From: JAIUNP01 sp020161975
GTDB lineage: Bacteria; Pseudomonadota; Alphaproteobacteria; Rhizobiales; Beijerinckiaceae
NCBI GenBank assembly: GCA_036745275.1
Contig: DAIOGK010000015.1
Location: 1 to 64,000, forward strand
Direction of reading: 5' to 3'
Length of the DNA: 64,000 nt
Position numbers and translations under genes: made by a program
Notes under the pieces: model-generated
Database searches by the model: none
Seen by the model: only the letters and a program-made list of their open reading frames with translations
Told to the model about the DNA's origin: nothing
Shown here: positions 57,143 through 64,000 of the stretch, piece after piece
Position numbering within the stretch: position 1 is the first letter of the stretch
Layout of the letters: every line of letters starts with the position of its first letter

Positions 57143-58228
57143 ATGAGTCAGCCCTCTCTCCGGCTTGTTGAAGGATCCTCGATGGACAAGACCAAGGCGC
57201 TCGATGCCGCGCTTAGCCAGATCGAACGTGCGTTCGGCAAAGGTTCGATCATGAGGCTGGGCAAGAACCAGAAAGTGATCGAGATCGAAACGATTTCCAC
57301 CGGGTCACTCGGGCTCGATATCGCGCTCGGGGTTGGTGGTTTGCCCAAGGGGCGCGTGATCGAAATTTACGGGCCGGAATCGTCTGGAAAGACGACGCTA
57401 GCGCTCCATACAATCGCCGAAGCGCAGAAAAAGGGTGGAGTTTGCGCATTTGTGGATGCCGAACATGCGCTCGATCCTGTCTATGCCCGCAAGCTCGGGG
57501 TCGATCTTGAAAACCTGTTGATCTCCCAGCCTGATACCGGTGAGCAGGCGTTGGAAATCGCCGACACGCTCGTGCGGTCCGGGGCCGTTGATGTGCTGGT
57601 TGTCGATTCGGTCGCGGCATTGACGCCCAAGGCCGAAATCGAAGGCGAGATGGGCGAGGTTCAGCCGGGGCTTCAGGCGCGGTTGATGAGCCAGGCGCTC
57701 CGCAAGCTGACAGCTTCGATTTCCCGCTCGAATACGATGGTCATCTTCATCAATCAGATCCGCATGAAGATCGGTGTGATGTATGGCAGTCCGGAAACGA
57801 CCACGGGTGGTAACGCGTTGAAGTTCTACGCCTCCGTTCGCCTTGATATCCGCCGGATTGGGGCGATCAAGGAGCGCGAGGACGTCGTGGGCAACACAAC
57901 GCGGGTCAAGGTCGTCAAGAACAAGGTCGCGCCGCCTTTCAAGCAGGTTGAGTTCGATATCATGTATGGCGAGGGCGTTTCCAAGATGGGCGAGTTGGTC
58001 GATCTTGGTGTCAAGGCCGGCATCGTCGAGAAGTCCGGCGCCTGGTTCTCGTTCGACAGCCAGCGGCTCGGGCAGGGACGCGAGAATGCCAAGCAGTTTC
58101 TGAAGCAAAACCCGGAAGCTGCCAATCGCATCGAGCAGATGATCCGACAGAATGCCGGTCTGATTGCCGAGCGGATTTTGGAGAATGGCGGGGCCGAGCC
58201 CGAGGATGATGGGCCGCCGGACGCCTGA
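57143..58228 (+). CDS. recA: Recombinase RecA
   Basis: A 361-residue RecA: Walker A GPESSGKT, DAEHALDPVYA, QPDTGEQALEI, LVVDSVAALTPKAE, the L1/L2 loops GEVQPGLQARLMSQALRKL and NQIRMKIGVMYGSPETTTGGNALKFYASVRLDIRR. It catalyses strand exchange and activates LexA self-cleavage. AAGGA precedes ATG 57143 at the right distance; an in-frame TTG at 57137 is inferior. Regulated by the SOS box upstream. Confidence 0.99.
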   Translation: MSQPSLRLVEGSSMDKTKALDAALSQIERAFGKGSIMRLGKNQKVIEIETISTGSLGLDIALGVGGLPKGRVIEIYGPESSGKTTLALHTIAEAQKKGGVCAFVDAEHALDPVYARKLGVDLENLLISQPDTGEQALEIADTLVRSGAVDVLVVDSVAALTPKAEIEGEMGEVQPGLQARLMSQALRKLTASISRSNTMVIFINQIRMKIGVMYGSPETTTGGNALKFYASVRLDIRRIGAIKEREDVVGNTTRVKVVKNKVAPPFKQVEFDIMYGEGVSKMGELVDLGVKAGIVEKSGAWFSFDSQRLGQGRENAKQFLKQNPEAANRIEQMIRQNAGLIAERILENGGAEPEDDGPPDA

Positions 58229-58233
58229 GTGAT

Positions 58234-58260
58234 CGGCGCCTGTCCGGGCGCCGTCTGCTT
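58234..58260 (+). terminator. Intrinsic terminator after recA
   Basis: A perfect seven-base GC stem (CGGCGCC/GGCGCCG) with a six-base loop and the short tail TCTGCTTT, starting five bases after the recA stop. The T-run is short, so efficiency may be modest. Confidence 0.6.
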
Positions 58261-58386
58261 TCACAAGGATTTTGCCCTCGCGAACGTGGACAGGGCCGAT
58301 AAGCCTCTCTAAAAGAACAGGCATTCGGGCGCTCGACCACATCCTACCGGCGGCGCAGCGGTTGAAGGGGCTGAGCGGGCATTATC

Positions 58387-61047
58387 ATGAGTGGCGTCAA
58401 CGAGATTCGTTCTACATTCCTCGACTTCTTTGCCCGGAACGGGCATCAGGTCGTTGAGTCCAGTCCGCTGGTGCCGCGCAATGACCCGACGTTGATGTTC
58501 ACCAACGCCGGCATGGTCCAGTTCAAGAACGTCTTTACCGGACAGGAGCAGCGCAGCTACTCGCGGGCGGCGACGTCTCAGAAGTGCGTTCGTGCCGGCG
58601 GCAAGCACAATGATCTCGACAATGTCGGCTATACGGCGCGGCACCATACATTTTTCGAGATGCTGGGAAATTTCTCGTTCGGTGATTATTTCAAGGCCGA
58701 TGCGATTGATTTTGCCTGGCGGTTGGTGACGGAAGATTTCACCCTTCCAAAAGATCGTCTGTTGGTGACCGTTTACCACGAGGACGACGAAGCCTTCGAT
58801 CTCTGGAAGAAAGTGGCCGGGTTGCCGGAATCGCGGATTATCCGCATTCCGACGTCCGATAATTTCTGGCAGATGGGTGACACTGGGCCTTGCGGACCGT
58901 GTTCAGAGATTTTCTTTGACCACGGCGACAAGATTGCCGGCGGTCCGCCGGGATCCGCTGATCAGGATGGCGACCGCTTTATCGAGATCTGGAATCTCGT
59001 GTTCATGCAGTTCGAGCAATTGCCGGGCGGAGATCGTATTCGTCTGCCAAAGCCGTCGATTGATACCGGCATGGGGCTGGAGCGGATCTCGGCCCTGCTT
59101 CAGGGGACGCATGACAATTATCAGACGGATCTGATGCGTTCCATCATTGGCACCATCGCGGAACTGGTTTCTGTTGATCCGGACGGTCCGCAGAAGGCCA
59201 GCCATCGGGTCATTGCCGATCATCTTCGCGCGTCGGCGTTTCTGGTTGCGGACGGTGTTCTGCCCTCGAACGAGGGGCGCGGTTATGTGCTTCGCAGGAT
59301 CATGCGGCGCGCCATGCGTCATGCACAGTTGCTTGGTGCGCGAGATCCCCTGCTGTGCCGTCTTGTGCCGGTGCTGGTGCGCGAAATGGGCCAGGCTTAT
59401 CCCGAACTGCGTCGTGCTGAAGCGCTGATTACAGAGACGCTCAAGCTCGAAGAGATTCGGTTCCGGAAGACGCTGGAGCGGGGCCTGTCGTTGCTTGATG
59501 AGGAAGCGCGCGCGCTGGTGCCCGGAACCGCGCTGAAGGGCGAGACCGCTTTTCGTTTGTACGATACCTATGGTTTCCCGCTGGATTTGACGCAGGATGC
59601 TTTGCGTGCTCGTGGCATTGCGGTCGAAACGGATGGCTTTCATGCCGCGATGGCAAAGCAGAAGGCGGATGCCCGGGCTGCCTGGTCCGGATCGGGCGAG
59701 GCGGCTACGGAAACTCTCTGGTTTGGTGTGAAGGATCGTGTCGGCGCGACGGAGTTTCTTGGTTACGAGACGGAAGGCGCCGAAGGTGTAGTGACGGCGC
59801 TTGTTCGCGACGGGCGTGAGGTTGAGACGCTGTCTGCCGGCGAGACGGGCTTTGTTGTTCTGAACCAAACGCCATTTTACGGAGAGTCCGGCGGTCAGGT
59901 CGGTGACTCAGGTCGTTTTTCCGGAGAAGGAGTGAGCGTAACGGTCCTTGATACCCAGAAGAAGCTCGGTGATGTTTTTGTTCACGCCGCCCGCGTGGAG
60001 CAGGGCGCGTTGAAGGTCGGGCAGGCTCTGGCGCTGGAGGTTGAGCATGGCCGGCGCGGTGCAATCCGGTCCAACCACTCAGCGACCCATCTTCTGCATG
60101 AAGCGCTGCGGCATGTTTTGGGTGACCACGTTGCGCAGAAGGGCTCCCTGGTAAATGCTGAACGCCTCCGGTTCGATATCAGCCATCCCAAGCCCATCAC
60201 TCATGAGGAACTGTCGTCGGTTGAGACGTTGGCCAACCGGATGGTTGTGCAGAATACGCCGGTGGTGACGCGACTCATGGGCGTTGACGAAGCGATTGAA
60301 TCGGGAGCTCGGGCCTTGTTCGGTGAGAAATACGGCGAGGAAGTGCGGGTCGTTTCCATGGGGCGGTATGAGGATGGACCGCAGGGTGGAAAGCCTTATT
60401 CGGTTGAGCTCTGCGGCGGAACCCATGTGCGTCGAACGGGCGATATCGGGCTGATCAGCATCGTGGATGAGGGGGCTGTCAGCGCTGGCGTGCGCCGGAT
60501 CGAGGCGTTGACGGGGCAGGTTGCCCGGGAGAACCTCAATCAGGAGGGGCAGCGGTTGCAGGCTGTGGCCTCAGCGCTGCGGGTTTCGCCCAACGATGCG
60601 GTTGATCGGGTCGAACAACTGGTCGAGGAGAAGCGGCGGCTGGAGCGGGAACTGGCGGAGGCGCGCAAGAAGCTTGCCATGGGGGGCGGCGCGCAAGGGG
60701 GTGATGAGGTCGCCGACGTTGGTGATGTTCGTTTTCTCGCGCGGGTTTTGCCGGGGATCGAGGCGCGGGACCTCAAGGGGATCGCGGATGAAGGAAAGGC
60801 GCGCGTCGGCTCGGGCGTTGTCGCGCTGGTTGGTGTTTCCGAGGATGGCAAGGCCGGGCTCGTCATTGCAGTGACCGATGACCTGACCAAGCGTTTCAAT
60901 GCGGTAGACCTTGTGCGCAAGGGGGCTGAGGTTCTTGGCGGCAAGGGCGGCGGAGGCCGGCCGGATATGGCGCAGGCGGGCGGTCCGAACGGCGCTGCTG
61001 CGGAGGCGGCATTGGCCGCGATCCGGCAAGTGCTCGTCGCGGGTTGA
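58387..61047 (+). CDS. alaS: Alanine-tRNA ligase
   Basis: An 886-residue AlaS of normal length. The aminoacylation core has HHTFFEMLGNFSFGDYFK, TGPCGPCSEI and IDTGMGLERI. The editing domain has RSNHSATHLLHEALR and CGGTHVRRTGDIG (zinc/editing Cys), and a C-terminal C-Ala domain follows (GGRPDMAQAGG). It charges tRNA-Ala. The ribosome site is weak (no clear purine run before ATG 58387). Its stop precedes the channel gene by 14 bases. Confidence 0.98.
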   Translation: MSGVNEIRSTFLDFFARNGHQVVESSPLVPRNDPTLMFTNAGMVQFKNVFTGQEQRSYSRAATSQKCVRAGGKHNDLDNVGYTARHHTFFEMLGNFSFGDYFKADAIDFAWRLVTEDFTLPKDRLLVTVYHEDDEAFDLWKKVAGLPESRIIRIPTSDNFWQMGDTGPCGPCSEIFFDHGDKIAGGPPGSADQDGDRFIEIWNLVFMQFEQLPGGDRIRLPKPSIDTGMGLERISALLQGTHDNYQTDLMRSIIGTIAELVSVDPDGPQKASHRVIADHLRASAFLVADGVLPSNEGRGYVLRRIMRRAMRHAQLLGARDPLLCRLVPVLVREMGQAYPELRRAEALITETLKLEEIRFRKTLERGLSLLDEEARALVPGTALKGETAFRLYDTYGFPLDLTQDALRARGIAVETDGFHAAMAKQKADARAAWSGSGEAATETLWFGVKDRVGATEFLGYETEGAEGVVTALVRDGREVETLSAGETGFVVLNQTPFYGESGGQVGDSGRFSGEGVSVTVLDTQKKLGDVFVHAARVEQGALKVGQALALEVEHGRRGAIRSNHSATHLLHEALRHVLGDHVAQKGSLVNAERLRFDISHPKPITHEELSSVETLANRMVVQNTPVVTRLMGVDEAIESGARALFGEKYGEEVRVVSMGRYEDGPQGGKPYSVELCGGTHVRRTGDIGLISIVDEGAVSAGVRRIEALTGQVARENLNQEGQRLQAVASALRVSPNDAVDRVEQLVEEKRRLERELAEARKKLAMGGGAQGGDEVADVGDVRFLARVLPGIEARDLKGIADEGKARVGSGVVALVGVSEDGKAGLVIAVTDDLTKRFNAVDLVRKGAEVLGGKGGGGRPDMAQAGGPNGAAAEAALAAIRQVLVAG

Positions 61048-61061
61048 AAGGCGCGGACCGT

Positions 61062-62303
61062 ATGCAACGGTACCGAACCCTGAGGCGCAATGTCTATCAG
61101 ATCCTCGACACAGGTTTGGCCGGGGATCGGTTTGGTCAGGAGTTGCACTGGGGACTGATCGGTCTGGTTCTTCTGAATGTTCTCGCTGTCATTCTTATTT
61201 CGGTTCCAGGTGTTCGCGCTCATTATGATGGCTATTTTATCGTTCTTGAAATTATTTCAGGCGTAGTTTTTACAATTGAGTATTTGGCCCGACTTTGGGT
61301 CGCTCCTGAGTATGGCCAGTATCAGAAGTATCGACCCTGGCGGGCCCGGCTGGCGTCGGCTTTGACGCCGGCGATGCTGATTGATCTCGTCGCGATCCTG
61401 CCGTTTTTCCTTATGATTTTCTTTGAACATGATTTCAGGATGCTGATGCTGTTGAGGCTGCTGCGATTTTTCAAAATCGCGCGGTATTCGACGGGGCTGC
61501 ACTCGTTGATTGAAGCGATTTATGCCGAGCGTCATGCCCTGGCAGCCAGCAGTGGCATCCTGATCGGTCTTGTGTTGATTTCCGCAAGTTTCATGCACAT
61601 TGCGGAACATGCAGCGCAGCCGAACAAGTTCGGGACCATTCCCGACGCCATGTACTGGGCGATCATCACGCTGGCGACGGTCGGCTATGGCGATGTCGTG
61701 CCGATAACACCGATGGGAAAGCTGATTACCTCGCTGACCGCGGTCGCGGGACTTGGCATGGTGGCGCTTCCGGTTGGAATCCTGTCATCCTCCTTTGCGA
61801 ATGTGGTGCATCGGCGTGATTTTGTGGTCACCTGGGGTATGGTGGCGCGGGTGCCGTTGTTCCAGGGGCTGAACGCGGATGTTATTGGGGATCTGGCGCG
61901 GCTGTTGCAGGCGCGGACGGTTGTGCCCGGGGAGGTCATCGTGCGCAGGGGCGACACGGCGCAGTCGATGTATTTCATCGCGTCTGGACTGGTTGCCGTA
62001 AATACGCCCGGCGTTGAAGCGCGGTTGTCGGCTGGGGATTTTTTCGGCGAGAATGCGCTTCTTGGCCAGGTGAAGCGCATGGCGACGGTGCGGGCGATCG
62101 AGCGCTCCAGTCTGCTCGTTCTCGAGGCGCGCGACGTGCAGCGCCTGATGGATCAACGATCCGATGTCGCTGAGAAGATCGTCACGGAAGCGCGCAAGAA
62201 GATCAGTGCCGCGGAGGCAGCGTCCGGCCATGATATCATCGGCGAGGAACTGAAGAAAAATCCGCCGGCCGAGGATGTGAAAAAGAAAACCCCGCCTGTC
62301 TGA
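61062..62303 (+). CDS. Cyclic nucleotide-gated K+ channel (MlotiK1-like)
   Basis: A 413-residue six-transmembrane voltage-sensor-type K+ channel. The S4-like helix RMLMLLRLLRFFKIARY has regularly spaced Arg/Lys, and the pore carries the K+-selectivity filter TVGYGD. The C-terminal half is a cyclic-nucleotide-binding domain with the phosphate-binding cassette GDFFGENALLGQVKRMATVRA. MlotiK1 of Mesorhizobium has the same plan, but here the tail after residue 365 is extra, rich in Lys. ATG 61062 is preferred (GAAAGG upstream); a TTG at 61044 would overlap alaS. Confidence 0.9.
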   Translation: MQRYRTLRRNVYQILDTGLAGDRFGQELHWGLIGLVLLNVLAVILISVPGVRAHYDGYFIVLEIISGVVFTIEYLARLWVAPEYGQYQKYRPWRARLASALTPAMLIDLVAILPFFLMIFFEHDFRMLMLLRLLRFFKIARYSTGLHSLIEAIYAERHALAASSGILIGLVLISASFMHIAEHAAQPNKFGTIPDAMYWAIITLATVGYGDVVPITPMGKLITSLTAVAGLGMVALPVGILSSSFANVVHRRDFVVTWGMVARVPLFQGLNADVIGDLARLLQARTVVPGEVIVRRGDTAQSMYFIASGLVAVNTPGVEARLSAGDFFGENALLGQVKRMATVRAIERSSLLVLEARDVQRLMDQRSDVAEKIVTEARKKISAAEAASGHDIIGEELKKNPPAEDVKKKTPPV

Positions 62304-62344
62304 CGAACGCCCGTGAAACGGTGGTGACGCGGGTTCTGAACGTA

Positions 62345-62372
62345 GAAATCCGGCGCGAGGCCGGATTTCCTG
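62345..62372 (+). terminator. Intrinsic terminator after the channel gene
   Basis: A perfect 10-base stem (GAAATCCGGC/GCCGGATTTC) with a five-base loop, 42 bases after the channel stop and followed by CTGTTTC. It could also act for convergent icd. Confidence 0.65.
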
Positions 62373-62391
62373 TTTCAGGCACAATGAAAGA

Positions 62392-62420
62392 TCCGGCTCC
62401 CGATGAACAGGAGCCGGAGA
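62392..62420 (-). terminator. Intrinsic terminator after icd
   Basis: On the minus strand a stem CCGGCTCC/GGAGCCGG with a nine-base loop, immediately after the icd stop, then ATCTTTCATT. The stem is GC-rich and the T-run short. Confidence 0.6.
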
Positions 62421-62424
62421 TCGA

Positions 62425-63636
62425 TCAGGACATGGCCTTCTGGAGGTTCTGGTCCACCTTGTCGAGGAAGCCCGTGGTGGACAGCCACTTCTGGTCGGCG
62501 CCGACGAGCAGGGCGAGGTCCTTGGTCATGTAGCCGGCCTCGACCGTATCGACGCAAACCTTCTCCAGCATTTCCGAGAACTTCTTCAGTTCGGCGTTGT
62601 TATCCAGCTTCGCGCGATGGGCGAGGCCACGCGTCCAGGCGAAGATCGAGGCGATGGAGTTGGTCGAGGTCTCCTTGCCCTTCTGATGCTCGCGGTAATG
62701 GCGGGTCACGGTGCCGTGGGCGGCTTCCGCTTCGACGGTCTTGCCGTCCGGCGTCATCAGCACGGAGGTCATCAGGCCCAGCGAGCCAAAACCTTGCGCC
62801 ACGATGTCTGACTGCACGTCGCCGTCATAGTTCTTGCAGGCCCAGACATAGCCGCCGGACCACTTGAGCGCGGACGCCACCATGTCGTCGATGAGGCGAT
62901 GCTCGTACGTCAGGCCCTTTTCCTTGAACTGGCCGGCATATTCTGCGTCGAATACAGCCTGGAAAATGTCCTTAAAGCGACCGTCATACTGCTTGAGGAT
63001 GGTGTTCTTGGTCGAGAGATAGACCGGATAATTGCGTAGCAGGCCGTAGGAGAACGAGGCGCGGGCGAAGTCGCGGATGGAATCGTCGAGGTTGTACATC
63101 GCCATGGCGACGCCGGAACCCGGGGCCTTGAACACTTCCTTCTCGATCACCGAGCCATCCTCGCCGACGAACTTGATCGTCAGGACGCCCTTGCCGGGGA
63201 ACTTGAAATCGGTCGCGCGATACTGGTCGCCGAAGGCATGGCGGCCGACAACGATCGGCTGGGTCCAGCCTGGAACGAGGCGCGGCACGTTCTTGCAGAT
63301 GATCGGTTCGCGGAAGATGGTGCCGCCGAGGATGTTGCGGATCGTGCCGTTCGGCGACTTCCACATTTCCTTCAGGTTGAATTCCTTCACGCGGGCTTCA
63401 TCTGGCGTGATGGTGGCGCATTTCACAGCAACACCGACCTTCTTGGTCATCTCGGCAGCGTCAATCGTGATCTGGTCGTTGGTCTCGTCGCGCTTCTCGA
63501 CCGAAAGATCATAGTAAAGCAGGTCGATATCAAGGTAGGGATGAATCAGTTTCTGCTTGATGGAATCCCAGATGATCCGGGTCATCTCGTCGCCGTCCAT
63601 TTCGACAACCGGATTCGCTACCTTGATTTTCGCCAT
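62425..63636 (-). CDS. icd: NADP-dependent isocitrate dehydrogenase
   Basis: A 403-residue TCA-cycle enzyme converting isocitrate to 2-oxoglutarate and NADPH. It belongs to the eukaryote-like type II branch common in alphaproteobacteria: NPVVEMDGDEMTRIIW, SPNGTIRNILGGTIFREPI, STKNTILKQYDGRFKDIF, YKNYDGDVQSD-type (here CKNYDGDVQSDIVAQGFGSLGLMTSVL) and EAAHGTVTRHYR. The ATG at 63636 follows GAGGA; an extension to 63681 lacks support. Confidence 0.98.
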   Translation of the reverse strand: MAKIKVANPVVEMDGDEMTRIIWDSIKQKLIHPYLDIDLLYYDLSVEKRDETNDQITIDAAEMTKKVGVAVKCATITPDEARVKEFNLKEMWKSPNGTIRNILGGTIFREPIICKNVPRLVPGWTQPIVVGRHAFGDQYRATDFKFPGKGVLTIKFVGEDGSVIEKEVFKAPGSGVAMAMYNLDDSIRDFARASFSYGLLRNYPVYLSTKNTILKQYDGRFKDIFQAVFDAEYAGQFKEKGLTYEHRLIDDMVASALKWSGGYVWACKNYDGDVQSDIVAQGFGSLGLMTSVLMTPDGKTVEAEAAHGTVTRHYREHQKGKETSTNSIASIFAWTRGLAHRAKLDNNAELKKFSEMLEKVCVDTVEAGYMTKDLALLVGADQKWLSTTGFLDKVDQNLQKAMS

Positions 63637-63801
63637 TTTATCCTCGTCACCTGAAGAGCCGGGGGGCGCAGACGCCCCCATTTTGACCTGACCGAATTCG
63701 GATCTGAGCCTGCTATAGCATCGGGTTACGCGTGCGGGAAGCGAGGCGAAAGGTGTAAGGCGCCTGATTTTTCCGAATCTTGACCGGTTGCGGACAACAC
63801 C

Positions 63802-63999
63802 CTAGCCCGCTCTTGCCGTGGTCCTGTTTCCTTTGGGCGCCTGCGCCGGCGCTGCCTTCAGCCGGGCGGCCTTTTCCTTGCAGGTGGCGGAGAGAGCCTT
63901 GATCTCGTCCGCTTCCATTTTGGTTGTCTTGTCGCGCTTTGCCAGTCCATCGAGAATGCAGCGACCGACGTCCTGCTCGCGCTGATGCTCGACGTCCAT
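63802..63999 (-). CDS. Unidentified protein, C-terminal part (probably truncated by the window edge)
   Basis: Sixty-five residues are visible (up to an ATG at the window edge), ending in a basic Ala/Pro/Thr tail (APKGNRTTARAG). The segment MEADEIKALSATCKEKAARLK is helical and charged, with two Cys residues (one in GRCILDGL) about 26 apart, which might pair. It resembles the end of a small secreted helical protein, but no family is recognised. The gene probably starts beyond base 64000. A 165-base spacer to icd holds nothing I can name. Confidence 0.45.
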   Translation of the reverse strand: MDVEHQREQDVGRCILDGLAKRDKTTKMEADEIKALSATCKEKAARLKAAPAQAPKGNRTTARAG

Positions 64000-64000
64000 G

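Noticed and set aside
1..64000. Search for CRISPR arrays, tRNA or rRNA genes, insertion sequences, prophage or integrase genes
   Set aside because: None seen; the only tandem repeat is the in-frame 132-bp unit in the GPR-like gene, which is coding.

Overview
The window looks like chromosomal DNA from a GC-rich alphaproteobacterium, most likely of the order Hyphomicrobiales (Rhizobiales). The clues are the recA-alaS-icd order, the Caulobacter-type flagellar gene order (flgI / fliX-dksA / flgHAGF / fliLM / fliOP / flgBC-fliEQR-flhB / cckA), a GAAC-N7-GAAC SOS box before recA, TTAA-N7-TTAAC (CtrA-type) boxes, and a giant membrane-anchored repeat protein resembling the growth-pole ring protein (GPR/RgsE) of polarly growing Rhizobiales. 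Genus and species cannot be fixed from the sequence. I see no rRNA, tRNA, insertion sequence, prophage, integrase or CRISPR array. Coding density is very high and no gene-free stretch exceeds 300 bases; the longest, about 275 bases at 25992-26266, carries the strongest CtrA-type box.

Bases 1-16000 are metabolic and accessory: the end of an oligopeptide ABC ATPase gene, a TauE-type exporter, an MBL hydrolase, panC, a rhodanese, a lone CoxL-type molybdopterin subunit, a cytochrome c'/cytochrome b561 pair, an XRE-cupin regulator, an AmmeMemoRadiSam module (radical SAM AmrS facing a fused Memo-AMMECR1 gene), a thiamine salvage operon (TPP riboswitch-thiM-thiE-thiD-TRAP substrate-binding protein), and a DMT exporter.

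Bases 15273-31262 hold envelope and cell-organisation genes: a CheZ-type phosphatase divergent from an Mla-type lipid transport operon (mlaE-mlaF-mlaD-lipoprotein-zinc ribbon protein), an Ig-like lipoprotein, the 1682-residue GPR-like protein, a single-domain Hpt protein, a 2Fe-2S ferredoxin, a universal stress protein, a membrane protein of unknown function, and SixA-YcjX-YcjF.

Bases 31381-53991 are a large flagellar cluster encoding hook, hook-associated proteins, P and L rings, rod, most of the export gate and part of the switch. Its likely regulatory hierarchy can be read from the DNA. CtrA-type boxes precede early genes (fliL, fliO-fliP, flgB; a weaker one before fliX), and sigma-54-type GG-N10-G(C/A) promoters precede late genes (flgE, flgI, flgF). 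Flagellin, motA/motB, fliF/fliG/fliN, flhA and flbT are not in the window. A 1.1-kilo-residue periplasmic TPR protein of unknown function lies inside the cluster.

Bases 54075-64000 carry cckA (the hybrid kinase at the head of the CtrA phosphorelay, directly after flhB), a DUF3297 gene, recA with its SOS box, alaS, a cyclic-nucleotide-gated K+ channel gene, icd and the end of an unidentified gene. The cckA gene thus sits beside flagellar operons that appear to be controlled by the regulator it activates.
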